From positions 1 through 54,119 of the forward strand of contig JAQUAW010000004.1 in NCBI GenBank assembly GCA_028687045.1: a DNA stretch of 54,119 nt, given 5' to 3'. Below the pieces are notes generated by a model. It was not told the origin of the DNA, made no database searches, and worked only from the letters and a program-made list of their open reading frames with translations. This document shows positions 46,524-54,119 of this stretch, piece after piece (the first letter of the stretch is position 1; every line of letters begins with the position of its first letter). The DNA is from Patescibacteria group bacterium (lineage in GTDB: Bacteria; Patescibacteriota; Patescibacteriia; Magasanikbacterales; UBA922). Made by a program: the position numbers and the translations under genes.

Positions 46524-46687
46524 ATGCTGTTCCGTTTTTGACGGACAAGCACATTACAAAAGATAGTTTATATGGAACTTTGTGTCGGCAAGGGATTTTT
46601 GTTTCTTTGTAAAAAAGAAGTAGAAGTCCCCACGCCGACAGAACATATCTGTTCGGGCACAACTTTCATCTGGGGTGGAGTATCATC

Positions 46688-47560
46688 ATGATTCGCAACA
46701 TCATTGCTATTTTGTTTGTTCTTTTCGCTTCGGCCGCCGCCTGTACTTCTTCGTCCCTGCCGGAGACGAAGTTGTACTCCTGTTCCTATCAAGGAGAGTT
46801 CTCCAGCTGTCATGTTTACGTCGCCTGGTCCATGATGGGGGGGGTGAAAACGCACCTCCTTCAGGAGGAGCTTTTCCGACGCAAGTCGCTGGAGAAGGAG
46901 GATCAGAAGCGACGTCAGTGGCTGGAGGATCTCAACTTTCGGGCCATTGATGAACTGTGGAAGCAATTCCGCTACATGAATCACTGCGTAGGCAGGATCT
47001 TCAGCGTTGAGACGGGAAGACGTCTCGAGGATCTGGTTGAGAAGTACAGGACTTACCACGAGGGGCAAGAGCGTAATTGCGAGAGCTACGCGCGACGCTG
47101 CTTGGACTTCTACGGCAAGGATTGTACTTTTTCCAAAGAGGCTGGCATGTACCTCGAGAGGCGTAATAGCAGTCTCGTGGACCTCCTCTGGAAGATCGTC
47201 AACTTCCGTGGTGAGATCTTGCCCTACACTTTCTGCGCGGACGAGATGTGCTACTACTCATCTCTTCGGATCACTCTCCTTAACAAGATGGAGATGTTGT
47301 TGGAAGGTCTCAACAAGAGACCTGAAGACATCGACATCACCATTGATCAACTCGTCCAGACCAAGAAGAATTCCTACTTAGAGGCCTGGAAACAGGCAAA
47401 TCAGAAGGTCTCTTTTTCTGAGGTTTGGAAGGTCGAGGAGTGGCGACTGACCCAGCAGGACATCCGTTGGACAATCTGCGACCGGTTCATCCAGGAAGCA
47501 TCTAGCTTCCTGACCGAGAAGCAGATCGAACAACTCCATTGTGAGAACATCGACGACTAG
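46688..47560 (+). CDS. GC-rich orphan putative lipoprotein/secreted Cys-rich protein (290 aa)
   Basis: GGGGTGGAG RBS then MIRNIIAILFVLFASAAACTSS signal; high GC; no recognised family. Confidence 0.8.
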   Translation: MIRNIIAILFVLFASAAACTSSSLPETKLYSCSYQGEFSSCHVYVAWSMMGGVKTHLLQEELFRRKSLEKEDQKRRQWLEDLNFRAIDELWKQFRYMNHCVGRIFSVETGRRLEDLVEKYRTYHEGQERNCESYARRCLDFYGKDCTFSKEAGMYLERRNSSLVDLLWKIVNFRGEILPYTFCADEMCYYSSLRITLLNKMEMLLEGLNKRPEDIDITIDQLVQTKKNSYLEAWKQANQKVSFSEVWKVEEWRLTQQDIRWTICDRFIQEASSFLTEKQIEQLHCENIDD

Positions 47561-47805
47561 ATCGTCGACTGTTTTCCAAGACTATCTTATGGAGGGGAGG
47601 AAGGTAAACAGTGAAATATCTGTACCATCCTCCCACTCCGTTTGACTATTTTTTTTAAAAACTTAGAAGAAATTGAGAAATAAAAAATCACCTAATAAAG
47701 TGATTTTTTGTTTGATATTAAGTATTTTTCTTGAATTAAAACATTTTTTGTAAGCTTATAAAAGGTTGAAAAATATATCAAAATCTGGTATAGTACATCG
47801 TACTT

Positions 47806-49203
47806 ATGAACAAGAAGTTTTATCAAGTTTTATTGTGGTTTTTGAGAGGACTTATTTATTTTAAAAAAAGTCTTTTTTTCATTTTTTCTATTATCTGGCG
47901 TTTTTTGTTGTTTATCAATAATATCTATAAAGGTACACTCGGATTTGCTCTTTTTAAAATATTTTTTTATATTAAGAAATATTTTGCTAAATTAAAATTT
48001 CTTAAAAAAGAAAGTAAAATAGAGATTTTTGGTAGAAGAGGGACTTTGCAGTTACTTTTGTTTGTGTTCTTTTTTTTAATAATGGTTCCACATACTATAT
48101 TGTACACTAGAGCTTTTGGAGAGATTCCAGGGCGTAATTCTTTATTATACAAAGTAGTCGGACCTGGTGATCAAGATTTTTCAGAAGAAGAAATTGTTAT
48201 TTTGGATAATACAAATAATGTTAATAATAAAGTAGGTGATTGGAAGTCGGGGAGTGTCTCTACTGAAGATTTGAAAGATATTTCTCAGCAAACAACATCA
48301 GATTTGGTTTCTGTAACCACAGGTGGTTCAGCTGTTACTAAACCAACTATTATACCAGGATCTTCTGGAGAAAATAGTGGTGAATCAAATAGTACAACTC
48401 AAATTGTCAAAAGTAGTAGTAATAATGATATTATAGAATATACAGTTCAATCTGGAAATGTGATTGGAGAGATTGCCAAAGAATTTGGAATAAATGTTAA
48501 CACAATTTTGTGGGCTAACAATCTAACAACTCGTTCTTATATAAAACCTGGTCAGGTTCTTAGTATATTGCCTGTGGATGGTGTGACACATAAAGTTGTA
48601 AAGGGAGATACTGTCTCCAAGATAGCAAAAAATTATAATGCTGAAAGTGATGAAATAGTGAAGTTTAACAAATTAGAAGAAGATGGTGCTGATATCGTCA
48701 TTGGCGAAGTTTTGATAATTCCTGGTGGTGAAAAGAAAGCTGCTGTTGTCATACCTACTAAAACTAGTATAGTAACAAGACCTAGTTCGTTTAATGATGT
48801 AGTACCTATTTCATCTGTGGCTACTCCAGCTGGTTCTGGTTATTTGTGGCCTTCGGATGCTAAAACTATTACTCAATATTTTGGATTGATCCATAATGCT
48901 TTAGATATCGCCGCACCTATTGGTACTAGAATTTATGCCACAAAAGAAGGTACTGTTATTACTTCACAGTGTGGTTGGAATAATGGTTATGGCTGTTATA
49001 TTAAAATTGATCATGGTAATGGTATAGTTTCTCTTTATGGACATAATTCAAAGTTGTTGGTAAATGTGGGAGATTATGTAACTCAAGGACAAAATATTTC
49101 TTTGATGGGTTCTACTGGTAATTCTTCTGGTCCCCATGTTCATTTTGAAATTCGTGTTAATAATAAAAATGTAAATCCATTGTCTTACGTGAGAAAACCA
49201 TAA
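47806..49203 (+). CDS. LysM plus M23-family peptidoglycan-binding/peptidase protein
   Basis: Two LysM motifs; HNALDIAAPIGTRIYA, VSLYGHNSKLLVNVGD, GSTGNSSGPHVHFEIR. Confidence 0.93.
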   Translation: MNKKFYQVLLWFLRGLIYFKKSLFFIFSIIWRFLLFINNIYKGTLGFALFKIFFYIKKYFAKLKFLKKESKIEIFGRRGTLQLLLFVFFFLIMVPHTILYTRAFGEIPGRNSLLYKVVGPGDQDFSEEEIVILDNTNNVNNKVGDWKSGSVSTEDLKDISQQTTSDLVSVTTGGSAVTKPTIIPGSSGENSGESNSTTQIVKSSSNNDIIEYTVQSGNVIGEIAKEFGINVNTILWANNLTTRSYIKPGQVLSILPVDGVTHKVVKGDTVSKIAKNYNAESDEIVKFNKLEEDGADIVIGEVLIIPGGEKKAAVVIPTKTSIVTRPSSFNDVVPISSVATPAGSGYLWPSDAKTITQYFGLIHNALDIAAPIGTRIYATKEGTVITSQCGWNNGYGCYIKIDHGNGIVSLYGHNSKLLVNVGDYVTQGQNISLMGSTGNSSGPHVHFEIRVNNKNVNPLSYVRKP

Positions 49204-49374
49204 TGAAGTTAATTGGTTTATTGGTTAATTAGTATATTAGGATACGAAATACTCCGCCCAAGGCGGATGCGCCTAGGGTGCAGAAAGGTACGAAATTACG
49301 AAAATTATTTAAATAAAAAACGATTCTTTTTGATAAAGAATCGTTTTTTATTTTCAGAATTTAATTTTGAATTT

Positions 49375-49677
49375 CTAGCTTTCTTCCAAAATAATTTTAT
49401 TTTTGAGACCTCCCTTTTTTTCAAATTTATCTTTTCTTATCTTTTCTAAATTTTCTTTGTCTATTTTATAAAAATCACATAGGGCATAGACCACTTCCAA
49501 AATATCGGCAAGTTCTTCTACGTTTGAACTTTTCAAAAATTCTTGCACTTCTTCGCCAAGTTTTTCTCTCAATTTTTCTTCATATTCTTTTTCGTCAGCA
49601 ATATGTATTTTGTATTTTACATTTTTGTTGTCTAAATTTTGAGGGATTTTGTCACGGATTAGTTTATTGTATTGCAT
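49375..49677 (-). CDS. MazG/phosphoribosyl-ATP pyrophosphohydrolase-like protein
   Basis: YNKLIRDKIP...KLGEEVQEFL...EELADILEVVYAL. Confidence 0.85.
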   Translation of the reverse strand: MQYNKLIRDKIPQNLDNKNVKYKIHIADEKEYEEKLREKLGEEVQEFLKSSNVEELADILEVVYALCDFYKIDKENLEKIRKDKFEKKGGLKNKIILEES

Positions 49678-49800
49678 ATTTTTTGATTAGTTTGTTAATG
49701 CTAGTATAGCACAATAATTGGTAAATACAACTTATTTTATTTTCAAAAATTTTGTGTTATAATATTTTTAGTTTTAAAATTAATTCTTAAAAAGGGGGAT

Positions 49801-52800
49801 ATGAAAAAACAATTTTTTGTTTCAATCAGCTTTATTTTTGTTGTATCAACACTCCTCTTGAGTGTTTTTTTATTTAAAAATTTTGCACGTGGTGCAAATA
49901 ATGATATTGTAATTACAGAGATTTGTCCGACCAGTTGTGCTGACAGTAATTTTCAGTGGTTGGAAATTTATAACAAAGGTGATGAGAGTGTAAATTTAGA
50001 AGGTTGGAGGTTTTGGGAATCAAATTCTAGTACAGACCCTGGTATAAATCATTTTTTAAAAGTAAGTCAAAAAAGTTTAAAAAAAGATTTTGTATTGTCA
50101 TCCCATCAGTATGCTGTAATAGTGGAGAATGATGCTTATTTTTTTAATAAGTATCCAGATTTCCAATTTTTAGTTTTGGATAGCACTTGGGATGATTTGG
50201 GCAGTAGTGGTGAAGTAGGTTTGAAGACAGGTGGGGGAGCTAGTGATTATTTTGTTGAGAAGTTTACTTATAAGCAAATAGAAAATAATAATTCATTAGA
50301 AAGAATTGATTTCAATCAATCAATAAGTGATGTCAAAAATTGGCAAGAACATCCAGACAGTAATACTGTAGGGCAAAAAAATTATTGGTCAGTTTCTGAT
50401 AATAATCCTCCAACAGAAAATATTTTACCTACTGCAAAAATCGTTACTAATGGTACCAATTTCAAAGTTGGTGAAGAAATAAATTTTGATGGAAGTCAAT
50501 CAAGTGATAGTGATGGACAGATTGTAAATTATAATTGGCTTTTGGACAATAGTACTTTGTCGACCAGTTCTATTTTTTCTTATTTTTTTTCAAGTGCTGG
50601 ACATTATGATATTAAATTGAAAGTGACTGATGATCAAGGTGGTGTTGGAAATGACACCTTAATTTTAAATGTTGTTAATGAAAACACAACATCAACTCCA
50701 CCAACAAATTCAACGAGTACCAATGATAATTATTATGGAGTTGTTATCAACGAATTTGTTAGCGATCCAAGTTCGATTGGTATTGATAAGGAATGGGTAG
50801 AAATTTATAATAGCTCTACTTCAACGGTAAATTTGAAAGATTGGAAATTGCATGAAGGTGTGGGTGTAAAAGGTAGTACCAGTACTAAAGAAATGGTGGT
50901 ATTGGATAATGTTTTGGATCCTAATAGTTTTCTTTTTATAAATATAAACTCAACAATTAAACTTAATAATGATGGTGACAGAATTGTGCTTTATGATAAT
51001 TTAGGTAATATTGTTGACCAAGTACGTTATGGTAATTGGAAAGATCCTGATGATGAAAATGTTTCTGACAATGCACCTGTAACTTCTGATCCAAATTCTG
51101 TTGCTAGAATTGTGGATGGACAAAACACTGGGAATAATAAAAATGATTTTGCTGTGACGAGTGAACCTACACCAAGTGGTTTAAATATTATTAAAATAAT
51201 TGAAAATGTTCCACCTAGTTCTGGTGGTGGGAGTGGAAACTCTTCAGAAGTAAATAGCAAAAGTTATAATGTACGTGATATTGTCATCAACGAGTTTGTT
51301 TCAGATCCTACTGATGGTGAAGATGAGTTTGTTGAACTTTTCAATAATACTGCCGAAACTATTGATTTGGCTAGCTGGAAACTGGATGATGGTAGTGAAA
51401 CAGAAACCATTTTAGTTGGGAAAATAGATGCTAAAGGTTTTTTTGTGATAGAGAAACCTAAAGGCAACTTGAATAATGCTGGCGATTTATTGTTGCTGAC
51501 GGATCCTAGTGGCAAAGAAATTGACAAAGTAGTTTATGGCTCTTGGGATGATGGTAATATTTTTGATAATGCTCCTGTTGCAAGCGATCCTTATTCTCTT
51601 ATTCGCAAAGTGGATGGACAAGATGCTGACAATGATTATTATGATTTTGTGATTACTGACACGATTACCAAAAATACCAAAAATATTTTTTCGATAACAA
51701 ATGAAGATGGAGAAAAAATAAATGAGAATATTGTTTTGCAAAGTAATATCATTATTAATGAAGTTTTTCCCAATCCTAAAGGTAGTGATAGTGAAGATGA
51801 ATTTATTGAACTTTTTAATAATGGACAAGAAACCGTAGATTTGAAAGATTGGCAATTGTCGGACTCAACCAAGAAAAAATATACAATCAAGCAAGGTATT
51901 TTGAAACCGGGGGATTATCTTGTTTTCAAACGTAGTATGACTGGTATTGCTCTCAATAACACTGGTGGAGATGAAGTAAAAATTTATACCCAAAATGGCT
52001 CAGTCGTTGATAGGGTTAGCTATCCAGGCAGTGCTGAGGAAGATATGAGCTATGTCAAAACAAATGATGGCAGTTGGGTTTGGAGTATCAAAGTGACAGC
52101 TGGGACAAAAAATCTTGTGGAAGGTAAAAGTGCAGCTCCTATAATTGCCATTGATGCTGATATTGAAGTCGCCGTCAACGAGTGGGCGACTTTTGATGCT
52201 TCTGATACTGTCAGTCCTGATAACAAAAAACTTGCTTTTAATTGGGATTTTGGGGATGGTACCGATGATGAAGGTGCTAGTGTAGAACACAAATTTTCAA
52301 AAGAGGGAGTTTATAGTGTCACGCTAAAAGTAGATGATGGCACAAATAATAGTAAAAAAGAAATTATTGTTACTGTGAAGTTGAGCAGTGATTTTGTGGG
52401 AGGTTATAATGGTAAAAGTAATGTTTCGGTTTTGAATATTTCTGAAATATTGCCAAATCCAGTAGGATCTGACACAACAGAATTTATTGAACTTTATAAT
52501 CCTACAGATGAAGATTTGGATATTTCAGGTTTAAAACTTGATGATGAAGAGGGTGGATCCAAAGCTTATACTTTTCCAGATAATACAAATATTCTGGCTC
52601 ACGAGTACAAAGTTTTTGGACGACAAGATACTAAATTAGCTTTGAATAATACTAGCGATTCGGTTCGTATTCTTTATCCAGATGGTACAATTGTTACAGA
52701 AATAAGATTTGATGATGTGGTTGAAGGTGCTTCTTATGTTCGGGATAGTGAAGGACAATGGCTTTGGACGAGTGTGGTAACTCCGGGTGCTGAAAATTTT

Positions 52801-53610
52801 GTAACTGTGTTACCAGAAGTAAAAGGTAGCAAAATTATCAAAGGCAAAAGTAATTCTGTAAAACCAGTAATAAACACTAGTTTAGCAAAAGTACGTGATG
52901 AAGATATTGGTGATGTTGTTTTTGTGACTGGCACTGTTGCTGTGGAACCTGGAGTATTGGGCACACAGTTTTTTTATATTGTAAATGAAAACGCTGGTGT
53001 GCAAATATATATGTATAGTAAGGATTTTCCTAAATTAGAAGTTGGTGATGTAGTTGAAATTACAGGTGAAATTGCCGAGAGTGGTAATGAAACCAGGATA
53101 AAATTATCACAAAAAAGTGATATTAAAGTTGTGGGACATATTGATTTGCCACAGGGACAAGTCGTGGAATTGGCTAATGTTGGAGAAAGTTATGAAGGAA
53201 GTTTGCTCAAAGTAAATGGTGAAATTACTGAAATAAAAACTTCTTATATGTATGTGGATGATGGGACAGAAGAAATAAAAGTTTATTTCAAAGCTGGAGC
53301 TGGAATTAAAAAAGATGTTTTTCGTGAAGGTGACTTGGTTGTTGTCACTGGACTTTTGCATCAAACCAAAACAGAGTATCAGCTTTTACCACGTACACAA
53401 AATGATATTATGAAAACTGGTGTAACTGAAGATTTTGTGACGAAACAAGAACAAGCCAAGAATCAAGATAATGCTGATATGGTCGAAAAATATTTGACAG
53501 CTACGGCTGGTGGATTGACAGCTATTTTGTTTGGACTTTTTTTGAAAAGTAATGGTGAAAATATTTTTTCTAGAATAAAAAATATTATCAAAAAATTTTT
53601 TGCTAAATAA
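49801..53610 (+). CDS. Large surface protein with repeated lamin-tail domains, PKD-like domains, OB-fold-like segment and C-terminal TM
   Basis: Repeated VINEFVSDP...EWVEIYN / EFVELFN / EFIELFN / EFIELYN units; PKD motifs NWDFGDGTDDEGASVEHKFSKEGVYSVTL. Confidence 0.9.
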   Translation: MKKQFFVSISFIFVVSTLLLSVFLFKNFARGANNDIVITEICPTSCADSNFQWLEIYNKGDESVNLEGWRFWESNSSTDPGINHFLKVSQKSLKKDFVLSSHQYAVIVENDAYFFNKYPDFQFLVLDSTWDDLGSSGEVGLKTGGGASDYFVEKFTYKQIENNNSLERIDFNQSISDVKNWQEHPDSNTVGQKNYWSVSDNNPPTENILPTAKIVTNGTNFKVGEEINFDGSQSSDSDGQIVNYNWLLDNSTLSTSSIFSYFFSSAGHYDIKLKVTDDQGGVGNDTLILNVVNENTTSTPPTNSTSTNDNYYGVVINEFVSDPSSIGIDKEWVEIYNSSTSTVNLKDWKLHEGVGVKGSTSTKEMVVLDNVLDPNSFLFININSTIKLNNDGDRIVLYDNLGNIVDQVRYGNWKDPDDENVSDNAPVTSDPNSVARIVDGQNTGNNKNDFAVTSEPTPSGLNIIKIIENVPPSSGGGSGNSSEVNSKSYNVRDIVINEFVSDPTDGEDEFVELFNNTAETIDLASWKLDDGSETETILVGKIDAKGFFVIEKPKGNLNNAGDLLLLTDPSGKEIDKVVYGSWDDGNIFDNAPVASDPYSLIRKVDGQDADNDYYDFVITDTITKNTKNIFSITNEDGEKINENIVLQSNIIINEVFPNPKGSDSEDEFIELFNNGQETVDLKDWQLSDSTKKKYTIKQGILKPGDYLVFKRSMTGIALNNTGGDEVKIYTQNGSVVDRVSYPGSAEEDMSYVKTNDGSWVWSIKVTAGTKNLVEGKSAAPIIAIDADIEVAVNEWATFDASDTVSPDNKKLAFNWDFGDGTDDEGASVEHKFSKEGVYSVTLKVDDGTNNSKKEIIVTVKLSSDFVGGYNGKSNVSVLNISEILPNPVGSDTTEFIELYNPTDEDLDISGLKLDDEEGGSKAYTFPDNTNILAHEYKVFGRQDTKLALNNTSDSVRILYPDGTIVTEIRFDDVVEGASYVRDSEGQWLWTSVVTPGAENFVTVLPEVKGSKIIKGKSNSVKPVINTSLAKVRDEDIGDVVFVTGTVAVEPGVLGTQFFYIVNENAGVQIYMYSKDFPKLEVGDVVEITGEIAESGNETRIKLSQKSDIKVVGHIDLPQGQVVELANVGESYEGSLLKVNGEITEIKTSYMYVDDGTEEIKVYFKAGAGIKKDVFREGDLVVVTGLLHQTKTEYQLLPRTQNDIMKTGVTEDFVTKQEQAKNQDNADMVEKYLTATAGGLTAILFGLFLKSNGENIFSRIKNIIKKFFAK

Positions 53611-53671
53611 AACTGTAGAAAAAAAATTAAAAATTTGTTATAATACTTTTATAAACAAATAATAAAAAAAC

Positions 53672-54119
53672 ATGGATAATATTTTTCTTCAAATTTCAGC
53701 ATTGCTTGGTATTACTGTTTCTGTAGCTTTTGTTTTACGTTTGTTAAAACAACCACTTTTGATTTCATATTTGATTGCGGGTATTATTGCTGGTCCCATG
53801 TTTTTGAATTTGTTGCAAGAAGGAGGACACACTTTTGATGCTTTAGCTGAGTTTGGTGTTGTTTTACTTTTGTTTGTAGTAGGTTTGAGTCTCAATATTC
53901 AACATATCAAGAGTATTGGTAAAGTTGCGGTCATTACAGGTATGGCCCAAGTAATATTTACAGCTTCTCTTGGCTTTTTGATACTCCTTGCTATGAAATT
54001 TTCAGCATCGTCAGCTATTTATTTGGCTTTGGCTTTGACTTTCTCTAGTACTATTATTATTGTAAAATTATTGGCAGACAAAAAAGACACTGAAAGTGTT
54101 TATGGTAGATATACTATTG
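53672..54119 (+). CDS. Kef-type cation:proton antiporter, partial (runs off window)
   Basis: ATG 53672: MDNIFLQISALLGITVSVAFVLRLLKQPLLISYLIAGIIAGP...AEFGVVLLLFVVGLSLN. Confidence 0.88.
   Translation, partial: MDNIFLQISALLGITVSVAFVLRLLKQPLLISYLIAGIIAGPMFLNLLQEGGHTFDALAEFGVVLLLFVVGLSLNIQHIKSIGKVAVITGMAQVIFTASLGFLILLAMKFSASSAIYLALALTFSSTIIIVKLLADKKDTESVYGRYTI

Noticed and set aside
46568-47068. 166-aa minus ORF in island 3
   Set aside because: Antisense shadow of the 290-aa secreted protein; no RBS or signal
47007-47381. 124-aa plus ORF in alternate frame of island 3
   Set aside because: Arg/Ser/Thr-rich frame-shifted reading within the 290-aa gene

Overview
AT-rich bacterial chromosome segment, probably Patescibacteria/CPR (inference from gene content, short genes and repeat style). 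It contains the rpmH-rnpA / dnaA-dnaN origin neighbourhood, so the replication origin is probably near 35-37 kb. Ordinary content includes guaB, gatB, tal, msrA/msrB, rmuC, rpsT, holA, polA, hppA, tig, dnaA, dnaN, PBP1A, an M23/LysM peptidase, a 1269-aa lamin-tail-domain surface protein and several tRNAs. The items most worth a second look are: (1) a nucleotide operon (8.9-13.7 kb) whose ThyA keeps all catalytic residues I could align except the pyrimidine-specifying Asn, which is Asp as in dCMP hydroxymethylases; (2) a phosphoribosyltransferase-deaminase fusion behind an attenuator-like leader; (3) a tRNA cluster with a GIY-YIG gene between tRNA-like sequences whose anticodon arm is collapsed to the 10-nt palindrome CCCGTCCGGG, plus tRNA fragments joined to short palindromes; (4) three GC-rich islands encoding orphan secreted, lipoprotein or membrane proteins with their own promoters or terminators, including a 45-aa protein missing from the ORF track; (5) two perfect parS sites in inverted orientation next to a tyrosine recombinase; (6) locus-specific quasi-tandem short-word repeats in many intergenic gaps. 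All calls come from reading sequence and recalled family motifs; no database search was run.
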